From: Actinomycetota bacterium
GTDB taxonomy: Bacteria > Actinomycetota > Actinomycetes > Nanopelagicales > Nanopelagicaceae
DNA: 7,659 nucleotides
Reading direction: 5' to 3'
Assembly: GCA_009699795.1 (NCBI GenBank)
Contig: WLNK01000045.1
Span: 1-7,659 of the forward strand
Shown here: positions 1-6,596 of the stretch, in pieces
How the letters are laid out: the number at the start of each line of letters is the position of its first letter
Numbering within the stretch: the first letter of the stretch is position 1
Position numbers and translations under genes: made by a program
Notes under the pieces: generated by a model
What the model saw: only the letters and a program-made list of their open reading frames with translations
The model's database searches: none
Told to the model about the DNA's origin: nothing

Positions 1-877
1 GCGCGATACAGACACTCATGAAGCAGCCGACCAAGCACGCGCCTATATTGAAGCTGGCGGCAACCTTTTTGATACCGCTGCTTCATATGGAGATGGCGAT
101 AGCGAGAGAGTTATAGGCGGGCTTATTGGAACTCTTTTCGAACGAGATCAAATAATTATCTCGACAAAAGCTGGAATCAGTTCCCCAGATGGTATTCGCA
201 CAATTGATAATTCGCGCAACGCGCTAATTGCACAGTTAGACAAGTCTCTATCTCGGCTTGGAACCGACCATATAGACATATGGCAATTGCAATCATGGGA
301 CGCGAATACACCGTTAGAGGATTCATTATCCGCCTTGGATTACGCCTATGCTTCAGGGAAAGCAAGGTACGTCGGGCTTTCAAATTTTTCTGGTTGGCAA
401 AGTGCTCGCGCAATATCGCTGCAACAAAACAATTCGATCAAAGCACCAATTATTAGCATTCAAAATGAATACTCACTTCTCAGTCGCACTGCCGAAGAAG
501 AACTATTGCCGTGTTCGAATTCCCTAGGTGTGGGTTTTCTATCCTGGGCACCGCTTGGGCGCGGCGTGCTGACTGGTAAATATCGAAACGGAATACCGTC
601 AGATTCAAGAGCAGCTACTCCGCACTTTGCGTCTTACCTTGAACCTTTTCTCAATCAAGAATCTTCGCGAATTGTCGAAGCCGTAGTAACTGCTGCGCAG
701 GGTCTTGGTTTCTCACCTCTTGAAGTAGCCCTTGCCTGGGTTAGAGATGCAGAAGGAGTTTCATCGACCATTGTTGGTGCAAGAACGGGTGCTCAATTGC
801 GCGGAATACTTACGAGCGAAGAGATCTCTCTCCCGCCAGTTGTAAGGTCGGTTCTTGACGAAGTTTCCTCACATTGA
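1..877 (+). CDS. Aldo/keto reductase, 5'-truncated by window start
   Basis: A cytosolic NADPH-dependent oxidoreductase of the aldo/keto reductase superfamily, which normally interconverts aldehydes or ketones and alcohols; the substrate cannot be told. The reading frame is open from base 2 and gives 291 residues, so probably only about 20-40 N-terminal residues are missing compared with the usual 310-330. Visible family signatures are the FDTAASYG block (catalytic Asp at 71-73, Tyr at 86-88), STKAG (catalytic Lys at 167-169), VGLSNFSGWQ, the FLSWAPLGRGVLTGKYR strand and loop, and the cofactor-binding IVGARTGAQL near the C-terminus. The position that usually holds the fourth catalytic residue, His (LHxxD), reads Gln (LQSWD, CAA at 290-292). 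The stop is TGA at 875-877, inside the end of the opposing M20 gene. Family assignment is secure; activity and substrate are open. Confidence 0.93.
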   Translation, partial: RDTDTHEAADQARAYIEAGGNLFDTAASYGDGDSERVIGGLIGTLFERDQIIISTKAGISSPDGIRTIDNSRNALIAQLDKSLSRLGTDHIDIWQLQSWDANTPLEDSLSALDYAYASGKARYVGLSNFSGWQSARAISLQQNNSIKAPIISIQNEYSLLSRTAEEELLPCSNSLGVGFLSWAPLGRGVLTGKYRNGIPSDSRAATPHFASYLEPFLNQESSRIVEAVVTAAQGLGFSPLEVALAWVRDAEGVSSTIVGARTGAQLRGILTSEEISLPPVVRSVLDEVSSH

Positions 878-2179
878 TTCTAAAAAATCAGCAAGAACAT
901 TGACACCAAATTCAATACTAGAAATTGGCACGCGTTCGTCAACTCCATGGAATAGGGCCATGAAATCTAAATCTGCCGGTAAACGCAGAGGCGAAAATCC
1001 ATAACCCCTAATTCCCAACTCTGAAAGTGCTTTGTTATCTGTGCCGCCACTCATTGTGTAAGGCACGGGAATTCCATCAGGATCATGTGCCTTTATCGCG
1101 GCACACATCGCCTCAACTAAATCACCATCAAAATCAACTTCTAATGCGATGTCACGGGTTATGGTTTCGATTTGAATATCCGGCCCTACGATTTCTTTCA
1201 TTGTGTTATTGAGTTCATCTTCAAACCCCGGCAGAAATCGGCCGTCGATAACCGCACTTGCCTGACCTGGTATGACGTTGGCTTTATATCCAGCTTCTAA
1301 TTGTGTTGGGTTGGCTGTGTTTTGCAAGGTTGCACCGATCATTCTCGCGGCAGCACCAATTTCCTTGAGAAGGGGTCGTAAATCTTGTTCGTCATAAGTT
1401 TTTCCCGTAGCCGATGCAACGTTTTTAAATAACTCCTTAACGGTTTTTGTATAGCGCTGAGGCCATTCATAATTACCTACTTTAGAAACGGCCTGACTTA
1501 ATCGTGTAATGGCATTTGCCTCGTTGATCATTGATCCATGGCCAGCCTGACCGTTCGCTGTGAGTCTCATCCAATGAATACCTTTTTGTGCAGCTTCAAT
1601 GAGATAGAGGCGTTTTCCGCCAGAAACTGTGACAGAGAATCCACCAACCTCAGATATCGCTTCTGTGCATCCATTAAAAACTTCTGGATGTTTTGCGCTC
1701 ATAAATCTTGAACCGAAATGACTTCCAGCTTCTTCATCGGCAAAGAATGCTAAAACAATATCGCGTTCAGGCTGGAAACCAGTTTGTGACCAGCCTCGAA
1801 CAATTGCAAGGATCATCGCATCCATATTTTTCATATCTACAGCGCCACGACCCCAAATAGCACCGTCTTTTATTTCCGCAGAAAATGGGTCGACGCTCCA
1901 ATCGCTTGCGTTCGCGGGAACAACATCCAGATGACCATGGACTACCAAACCGGGAAGTTTGGGATTCTTACCTTTAATGCGTGCGATTACATTGCAACGG
2001 TTCTTGGCAGATTCGTATACGGTCGAATCAATTCCAACTTCAGAAAGTGCAGTTACTACATAATCTGCAATTGCCTTCTCATCACCTTTACCATCGCCAT
2101 AATTGACGCTTGGAATCCGTATGAGTTCTTGACAGATGCGCACCGTTTCTTTTTCTAATGCGGTGCGCTCGTTTTCCAT
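869..2179 (-). CDS. M20-family metallohydrolase (dipeptidase / deacylase type)
   Basis: A cytosolic two-zinc amidohydrolase of the M20/ArgE/DapE/carboxypeptidase group, cleaving a peptide or N-acyl bond. The product is 436 residues from the ATG at 2179. HGHLDVVP supplies metal ligands His83 and Asp85, and GRGAVDMKNM supplies the bridging Asp115. ADEEAG holds the general base Glu149 and ligand Glu150, SEVGG holds Glu177, and FHGVDER near the C-terminus holds His411. The dimerisation/lid domain starts about residue 200 and carries the expected QAGHGSM (His214). All expected active-site residues are present. A GTG at 2215 would add 12 residues, but it has no Shine-Dalgarno and the addition is atypical. 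The ATG has a GAGG about 12 bases upstream (2192-2195), rather far, so the start is moderately sure. The gene is convergent with and overlaps the aldo/keto reductase, and divergent from the tRNA. The exact substrate (dipeptide, acetylornithine, succinyl-DAP or other) cannot be decided from sequence. Confidence 0.93.
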   Translation of the reverse strand: MENERTALEKETVRICQELIRIPSVNYGDGKGDEKAIADYVVTALSEVGIDSTVYESAKNRCNVIARIKGKNPKLPGLVVHGHLDVVPANASDWSVDPFSAEIKDGAIWGRGAVDMKNMDAMILAIVRGWSQTGFQPERDIVLAFFADEEAGSHFGSRFMSAKHPEVFNGCTEAISEVGGFSVTVSGGKRLYLIEAAQKGIHWMRLTANGQAGHGSMINEANAITRLSQAVSKVGNYEWPQRYTKTVKELFKNVASATGKTYDEQDLRPLLKEIGAAARMIGATLQNTANPTQLEAGYKANVIPGQASAVIDGRFLPGFEDELNNTMKEIVGPDIQIETITRDIALEVDFDGDLVEAMCAAIKAHDPDGIPVPYTMSGGTDNKALSELGIRGYGFSPLRLPADLDFMALFHGVDERVPISSIEFGVNVLADFLESM

Positions 2180-2191
2180 GATGCAATTCTG

Positions 2192-2209
2192 CCTCGTTTT
2201 GCTTACATA
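2192..2209 (-). promoter_or_regulatory. Possible -10 box and Shine-Dalgarno for the M20 gene
   Basis: Reading the minus strand, TATGTA (2204-2209) resembles a -10 element and GAGG (2192-2195) a Shine-Dalgarno sequence ahead of the ATG at 2179. No convincing -35 is seen and the SD-to-ATG spacing of 12 is long. This is a weak prediction whose main use is to favour the ATG at 2179 over the upstream GTG. Confidence 0.25.
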
Positions 2210-2228
2210 CTCCACACGTTGCTAACAT
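2199..2228 (+). promoter_or_regulatory. Putative promoter of tRNA-Leu
   Basis: TTGCTT (2199-2204), an 18-base spacer and TAACAT (2223-2228) fit a sigma-70-like promoter with a TAnnnT -10 box, starting around 2235, about 15 bases before the mature tRNA. It lies over the 5' region of the divergent M20 gene. Prediction from motif and position only. Confidence 0.4.
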
Positions 2229-2249
2229 GGGGTGTTGCAGTAGTTACTC

Positions 2250-2333
2250 GTCCGGGTGGCGGAATTGGCAGACGCGCTAGCTTGAGGTGCTAGTTCTCGC
2301 AAGGGATTAGGGGTTCAAGTCCCCTTTCGGACA
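2250..2333 (+). tRNA. tRNA-Leu (anticodon GAG)
   Basis: A complete class II tRNA of 84 nt, reading CUC and CUU leucine codons. The acceptor stem GTCCGGG (2250-2256) pairs with TTCGGAC (2326-2332) with two G-U wobbles, and the discriminator base is A2333. The anticodon stem CTAGC (2277-2281)/GCTAG (2289-2293) frames loop TTGAGGT with anticodon GAG at 2284-2286. The long variable arm TCTC-GCAA-GGGA (2295-2306) is capped by a GNRA-type tetraloop. The T arm is AGGGG-TTCAAGT-CCCCT (2309-2325). The 3' CCA is not encoded (CGC follows), so it must be added after transcription. No terminator follows before apt, so read-through into apt is possible. Confidence 0.97.
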
Positions 2334-2345
2334 CGCAAAAGTACA

Positions 2346-2358
2346 TAAGATATTCAAG
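2346..2358 (+). promoter_or_regulatory. Putative leaderless promoter of apt
   Basis: The -10-like TAAGAT (2346-2351, TAnnnT) is followed by six bases and then the GTG start of apt. This is the spacing expected when transcription begins at the first base of the start codon. There is no Shine-Dalgarno before the GTG, which agrees. The -35 region would fall in the 3' end of the tRNA and shows no consensus. Confidence 0.5.
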
Positions 2359-2888
2359 TGCAAAACCTTGGTAGCGCCTTATCTCTCATAAGAACCATCC
2401 CAGATTATCCAAAACCAGGAATTATCTTTAAAGACATCACGCCATTACTCGCGGATGGATCCTCACTTGCCGTGATCATCGACGAGATGAATAAAGTAAT
2501 AACAGGAGAAACAATCATCGCAGGCGTCGAGGCTCGCGGTTTCATTCTTGCAAGTGCTATGGCAGCGCGCGCCGAGCTTGGTTTTGTTCCAATCAGAAAG
2601 GCCGGCAAATTACCTTTCACGGTTCTAGAGCGTTCATATGGACTCGAGTATGGAGAAGATGTAATACAGGTTCATACCGATGCATTTGCGGGTCATAAAA
2701 ACGTACTTTTGGTAGATGATGTATTAGCTACGGGCGGAACTATTTCTGCCGCAATCAATTTAATAAAAGACGCAGGCGCAAACCTTAGAAGTGTTGTCGT
2801 ACTACTTGAAATAATGGATTTAGGAGGAAGAGCACGCATTCTTCGAGATCATCCAGACGTGCAGGTAATAGCTTTAGCGACAGCCTAA
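2358..2888 (+). CDS. apt: Adenine phosphoribosyltransferase
   Basis: Cytosolic purine salvage enzyme that joins adenine and PRPP to give AMP and pyrophosphate. The 176-residue length is normal for Apt. The N-terminus has the family pattern IPDYPKPGIIFKDITPLL (residues 14-31), EARGF (58-62) and RKAGKLP (80-86), with the flexible catalytic-loop region around YGLEYG (94-99). The PRPP-binding loop is VLLVDDVLATGGT (116-128). The start is GTG at 2358, only 24 bases after the tRNA, with no SD and a good leaderless -10. The next gene begins one base after the TAA stop, so the two are very probably co-transcribed. In many actinobacteria apt sits near secDF and relA; that neighbourhood is absent here. 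Confidence 0.96.
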   Translation: MQNLGSALSLIRTIPDYPKPGIIFKDITPLLADGSSLAVIIDEMNKVITGETIIAGVEARGFILASAMAARAELGFVPIRKAGKLPFTVLERSYGLEYGEDVIQVHTDAFAGHKNVLLVDDVLATGGTISAAINLIKDAGANLRSVVVLLEIMDLGGRARILRDHPDVQVIALATA

Positions 2889-2889
2889 T

Positions 2890-4743
2890 ATGAGTAAAAC
2901 TAGAATCCCGCAAATTCAGGCCTTACGAGCCCTGGCCGCATCCTTGGTCCTAGTTTTCCACGCGAAATTTGTTAGTGGTGGATTCATTGGTGTCGATATC
3001 TTTTATGTTATTTCAGGTTTTTTAATAACCGGATTACTACTTTCAGAACTGCGCTTTACAGAAAAGATTAACTTTGGAAAGTTCTACGCACGTAGAGCAA
3101 AGCGACTACTCCCCTCGTCGCTGATCGTAGTTGTTGTGACCGGAACTACGAGTTGGCTGTTGCTGCCAAGTTCCATGCGTAGATCATTGGGTCGGGACTT
3201 CATCGCTGCTTCCACCTATGTTTCAAATTTCCTATTTGCGCTCTGGCAAAACGATTATCAAAATCTCAATTCAACGCCATCGCCCTTCATTCATTACTGG
3301 TCCTTAGCTGTTGAGGAACAGTTCTATCTTTTTTGGCCGATCATTCTTTTACTACTCTACAAAATTGGCCAGCGTAAAGCGCTATTTTTTGGAATACTCG
3401 TTATTACTGTTCTCTCTTTTGTAACGTCCATTTTACTTACAGATTTTCATCCAATCTGGTCCTTCTATATTCTCCCAACGCGGGCATGGGAACTAGGTAC
3501 AGGTGCTCTTCTTGTCTTTCTCCCCGCGCGCGCAAAAATAAATAGAATTGTTTTATGGGCTTCATTTCTGGTGGTCGCCTATGCAACGCTCAAATTCAAT
3601 GAAACAACCAAATTCCCCGGTTATGCGGCGGCACTTCCAGTAGTAGCCACAGCGCTTCTTGTAGCAGGACATGCGAATTGGCCTACAAGGGTTAATTCAT
3701 TGGCAAAAAGCAGGCCGGTTCAATGGCTTGGCGAAATTTCGTATCCGCTCTATTTATGGCATTGGCCTGTTTTAGTTATTCCATCACTCGTTATTGGACG
3801 TTCGCTAACAGCGGTAGAGAAGGTTCTCGCCCTTGTTCTGATTCTTCTCTTGAGCGAATTAACTCATAAATTTATTGAAGAGCCATTAAGGCATCGAAAA
3901 TGGCACCCAAGGCGAACCTTGCAAAACGCAACCATGGTTACAGCGCTCTGTGTATTGGTAGGCATCGGAATTTATAGTTCGTATGACAATTCACTTTCTG
4001 TTTCTGGAGTCGGGAAATTTTCAATCGATCAAGTTCGAATCAAGCCCATTAATGACATCGACGGATGTCATGTTCATCGAGGAATAACGAAATCGCCAAA
4101 GTGCGAGTACGGGGATCCATATGGACGCAAAACCATCGTGCTCTACGGTGACTCACATGCCGCGCAGTGGTTGCCAGCCCTTGACATCATTGGGAAGAAG
4201 AATCACATAAAGGTAGTTTCACTAACTAAATCTGCATGTTCTGCTACCGAGTTAATCCTTCCTCTCTCCTCTCAATATTCCGTAACGGACTGTCAGAGAT
4301 TTCGCGACAATTCGATTAGGAGAATCTCCGCTCTAAAACCCACTGCGGTCATAACAAGTAGCTATCAATTATTCGCATCAGCTGATGGTAATACCGAAGG
4401 TAAATTGTGGTGGCAGCGAGGGGAATCAAAATTACTCAAACGAATAAAGGCACTCACACAGTTCCCAGTGTATTTAACAGATACTCCTCGCCCCCAGATT
4501 GATATTCCGGACTGCCTCTCTAAAGGAGATCTAGGTCTCTGCGATAGTTCAATACCCATTGATGCAACGACGCCCCCTGGATTTCTAACAATTAACCCAA
4601 CGCCGTGGCTATGTTCAGCCAAGTGCCCCGCTATCGTGGAGAAATTAGTTGCATATAGAGACCAGTCACACATATCAGTTGCCATGAGTGAGCATTTGGC
4701 ACCAAGATTAGAGGGTGCCCTTAGAGCACATGGAATTATTTAG
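2890..4743 (+). CDS. Membrane acyltransferase-3 with C-terminal SGNH domain
   Basis: A 617-residue integral membrane O-acyltransferase of the OafA/OafB-like group, expected to transfer acyl (often acetyl) groups to an envelope glycan. The N-terminal acyltransferase-3 domain (about 5-340) has many hydrophobic segments. It contains RALAASLVLVFHA with catalytic-type His24, GVDIFYVISGFLITGLL, FYARRAKRLLP (about 65-75), HYWSLAVEEQFYLFWP (about 135-150) and YPLYLWHWP (285-293). A further membrane segment (about 349-366) leads to an extracytoplasmic domain with the SGNH block I motif YGDSHAAQW (GDSH 420-423, Ser422 nucleophile). The late catalytic pair is DQSH (Asp591, His594). Both active sites look intact. 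ATG at 2890 is one base after the apt stop (TAATATG) with no Shine-Dalgarno, suggesting translational coupling to apt. The acceptor (teichoic acid, exopolysaccharide, glycolipid or other) is unknown. Confidence 0.93.
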   Translation: MSKTRIPQIQALRALAASLVLVFHAKFVSGGFIGVDIFYVISGFLITGLLLSELRFTEKINFGKFYARRAKRLLPSSLIVVVVTGTTSWLLLPSSMRRSLGRDFIAASTYVSNFLFALWQNDYQNLNSTPSPFIHYWSLAVEEQFYLFWPIILLLLYKIGQRKALFFGILVITVLSFVTSILLTDFHPIWSFYILPTRAWELGTGALLVFLPARAKINRIVLWASFLVVAYATLKFNETTKFPGYAAALPVVATALLVAGHANWPTRVNSLAKSRPVQWLGEISYPLYLWHWPVLVIPSLVIGRSLTAVEKVLALVLILLLSELTHKFIEEPLRHRKWHPRRTLQNATMVTALCVLVGIGIYSSYDNSLSVSGVGKFSIDQVRIKPINDIDGCHVHRGITKSPKCEYGDPYGRKTIVLYGDSHAAQWLPALDIIGKKNHIKVVSLTKSACSATELILPLSSQYSVTDCQRFRDNSIRRISALKPTAVITSSYQLFASADGNTEGKLWWQRGESKLLKRIKALTQFPVYLTDTPRPQIDIPDCLSKGDLGLCDSSIPIDATTPPGFLTINPTPWLCSAKCPAIVEKLVAYRDQSHISVAMSEHLAPRLEGALRAHGII

Positions 4744-4767
4744 GTCCCAGCAATAGATACTAGAAAA

Positions 4768-4773
4768 AGAGGA
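4768..4773 (+). promoter_or_regulatory. Shine-Dalgarno of the alcohol dehydrogenase
   Basis: AGAGGA ends four bases before the ATG at 4778. It sits in the 34-base gap after the acyltransferase stop and fixes the dehydrogenase start. A GATACT (4756-4761) just upstream could be a weak -10, but no -35 is evident. Confidence 0.6.
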
Positions 4774-4777
4774 TGCA

Positions 4778-5818
4778 ATGAAGGTTCGCGGATATGCAGC
4801 ATTGAAGGCTAAGGCTCCACTAACTTCTTGGGAATTTGAACGCCGTGAACTTGGAGCACATGACGTTGCACTCGACATTTCATATGCAGGAATTTGCCAT
4901 TCTGACATCCACCAAGCCAGAGAAGAATGGGGACCAGCAATATTTCCAATGGTGCCAGGACATGAAATAGCAGGAGTCGTTACATCCGTTGGCGCAAAAG
5001 TTTCTAAATTTAAAGTTGGAGACAAAATTGGTGTTGGTGTTTTTGTAGATTCTTGTCGCAATTGTCAGGCTTGCAAGGATGGTTTGCAGCAATATTGCGT
5101 CGAAGGGATGACAGGAACGTATAACCAATTAGAGCGTGATGGAAAAACTCCCGCAATGGGCGGATATTCAAATGTGTTTGTTATAAATGAAGATTACGCG
5201 GTGACTATTCCGAACAATCTCCCGATGGAAGGAGTAGCTCCTTTGCTCTGCGCTGGTATCACTTTGTACTCACCACTAAAGAATTGGAAGGCCGGACCTG
5301 GCAAGAAGGTTGGAGTCATGGGTCTTGGTGGACTCGGACATATGGGTGTGAAATTTGCACATGCTTTAGGTGCCGAAGTTACCGTCTTCTCACACAGTGA
5401 ATCAAAGAGAGCAGATGCTCTTGCAATGGGAACCGATCATTTTGTAGTGACGAAGGATCCTGCAAATCTCACTCCACTTAAATCTTCTTTTGATTTGATT
5501 TTGAATACTGTCAGCGCTGAACTAGATATCAATCTCTACCTTGATCTCATTAAACTCGATGGCACACTTGTTGTAATTGGTTTGCCAGGCAAGCCATATG
5601 CTGTTGAAGCCGGTGGTCTCTTAGCCAAGCGTCGCTCTTTGGCAGGATCAATGATAGGCGGCATTCCACAGCTACAAGAGATGCTTAATTTCTGTGGCGA
5701 GAAAAACATTGTCAGTGACGTTGAGGTGATAAAAGCTGATTACATAAACAAGGCTTACGATCGAACAGTTGCCAGCGATGTTAAATACCGCTTCGTTATA
5801 GATGCTTCAACTTTCTAA
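4778..5818 (+). CDS. Zinc-dependent alcohol dehydrogenase, YahK/CAD-like
   Basis: A 346-residue cytosolic medium-chain dehydrogenase/reductase that interconverts alcohols and aldehydes; closest in style to YahK, yeast Adh6 and cinnamyl-alcohol dehydrogenases. Catalytic zinc ligands are Cys40 (GICHSD), His62-Glu63 (PGHE) and Cys158 (LLCAGIT). The structural zinc uses Cys93, Cys96, Cys99 and Cys107. The Rossmann glycine motif GLGGLGHMG is at 182-190. The second strand ends in FSHSESKR (204-211), with Ser and Lys/Arg where acidic residues would favour NAD, so NADP(H) is likely. ATG at 4778 has a good SD. It follows the acyltransferase by 34 bases, so it could be read with that operon or on its own. 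It converges with the DUF554 gene with 7 bases between stops. Probable role is detoxifying reduction of aldehydes; the true substrate is not shown. Confidence 0.95.
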   Translation: MKVRGYAALKAKAPLTSWEFERRELGAHDVALDISYAGICHSDIHQAREEWGPAIFPMVPGHEIAGVVTSVGAKVSKFKVGDKIGVGVFVDSCRNCQACKDGLQQYCVEGMTGTYNQLERDGKTPAMGGYSNVFVINEDYAVTIPNNLPMEGVAPLLCAGITLYSPLKNWKAGPGKKVGVMGLGGLGHMGVKFAHALGAEVTVFSHSESKRADALAMGTDHFVVTKDPANLTPLKSSFDLILNTVSAELDINLYLDLIKLDGTLVVIGLPGKPYAVEAGGLLAKRRSLAGSMIGGIPQLQEMLNFCGEKNIVSDVEVIKADYINKAYDRTVASDVKYRFVIDASTF

Positions 5819-5844
5819 AGTTCCCCTAAACAAAGTTGTGAAGC
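5804..5844. repeat. Nested inverted repeat across convergent stop codons
   Basis: GCTTCAACTTT (5804-5814) can pair with AAAGTT-gt-GAAGC (5832-5844): 11 bp with a two-base bulge and a 17-base loop. The AACTTT arm can instead pair with a second AAAGTT at 5817-5822. The repeat covers both stop codons of the convergent dehydrogenase and DUF554 genes. There is no T-tract on either strand, so it is not a classic intrinsic terminator. It may still mark transcript 3' ends. Confidence 0.45.
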
Positions 5845-6560
5845 AGGCCAGCAAAAACTGGCGCCAGAATTAGCGCTGGAAGCAAATTGCCAACTGCAAT
5901 TTCTCTAATTTTGAGTAGGCGTAGACCTATTGAAACGAGCATCAATCCGCCGACAATTGTCATTGCATCGATTTGATAGCCAGACATAATTGATCCGAGT
6001 CCTAACCCAATAACCGTCCATACGCCTTGGTAAATTCCAACAGGAATTGCCGATGCTGCTACTCCCCAACCCAAACTTGCTGCAAAGGCCATCGCTGCAA
6101 AGAAGTCGAGGCTTGATTTCAACAATAGCTGGTCAATTCCATTAGACATTCCATCGCTAATTGAACCCAATATCGCAAGGGGGCCAATGGCAAAGAGAAG
6201 TGAGGCGGAAACAAATCCCTCTAAAAATGTACTGCTCTCGTGCGCCCCAAATTTATTTCTTAAAAATTCACCGAATTGATCGAGGCGATTTTCTAATTTA
6301 GCTGCCGAACCAATAAGTCCACCAATAAGTAGTGAGGCGAGAATGACCAGAAGCGTCCAACCTTTGGGAAGTGCATTTACATAACGGTTGCTCCACATTG
6401 GAATGAGAGCCGAAGCAGCTCCGAGAATTGTTATCAGACCTAGGACATCAGTTATCAACGATCTCGTTCGCTGTGACATTCGTCCGCCAACTAATACTCC
6501 GAACGCGGCGCCAACGATGATTGTTGCTATATTGATGATGGTTCCGAGACCTATAAACAC
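5826..6560 (-). CDS. DUF554 family membrane protein
   Basis: A 244-residue integral membrane protein of the DUF554 family (YdfK/YqgA of model bacteria); molecular function not established. It is mostly hydrophobic, with about seven or eight segments (roughly 2-24, 35-53, 68-86, 114-133, 150-172, 178-195, 199-217 and 222-242). Family marks are the N-terminal GTIINIATIIVGAAFG, the FAIGPLAILGSISDG block (123-137) and LLLKSSLDFFAAMAFAASLG (145-164). The start is GTG at 6558-6560. The protein begins in the family's usual N-terminal helix, and a TTTAAT -10 ends six bases upstream, so a leaderless mRNA is likely. It converges on the dehydrogenase and is divergent from the YczE-like gene 36 bp away. 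Length is normal and there is no sign of damage. Confidence 0.92.
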   Translation of the reverse strand: MFIGLGTIINIATIIVGAAFGVLVGGRMSQRTRSLITDVLGLITILGAASALIPMWSNRYVNALPKGWTLLVILASLLIGGLIGSAAKLENRLDQFGEFLRNKFGAHESSTFLEGFVSASLLFAIGPLAILGSISDGMSNGIDQLLLKSSLDFFAAMAFAASLGWGVAASAIPVGIYQGVWTVIGLGLGSIMSGYQIDAMTIVGGLMLVSIGLRLLKIREIAVGNLLPALILAPVFAGLLHNFV

Positions 6561-6596
6561 CCGCCTATTAAAACACCTTGGGGCTACACTCCCCTA
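6561..6596. promoter_or_regulatory. 36-bp divergent leaderless promoter pair
   Basis: On the minus strand, TTTAAT (6567-6572) is followed by six bases and the GTG of DUF554. On the plus strand, TACACT (6585-6590) is followed by six bases and the ATG of the YczE-like gene. Neither start has a Shine-Dalgarno sequence. Each promoter's -35 zone must overlap the other promoter, so the two RNA polymerase footprints would compete. Confidence 0.5.

Noticed and set aside
875..890. TGATT/AATCA hairpin at the aldo/keto reductase-M20 junction as a terminator
   Set aside because: Five weak A/T-rich pairs with no following T-tract are not convincing.
2180..2215. GTG at 2213-2215 as the start of the M20 gene
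   Set aside because: It has no Shine-Dalgarno or suitably placed -10, adds an atypical 12-residue tail and would push the gene into the tRNA promoter; the ATG at 2179 fits the family better.
2250..2333. tRNA-Leu as an attachment site of an integrated element
   Set aside because: No integrase, no repeated tRNA 3' end elsewhere in the window, and it is followed directly by the housekeeping gene apt.
5826..6560. Internal duplication in the DUF554 protein (ATIIVGAAFG versus ASLLIGGLIG)
   Set aside because: Only a few small residues match and the register is not kept beyond ten positions, so it may be ordinary transmembrane-helix similarity.
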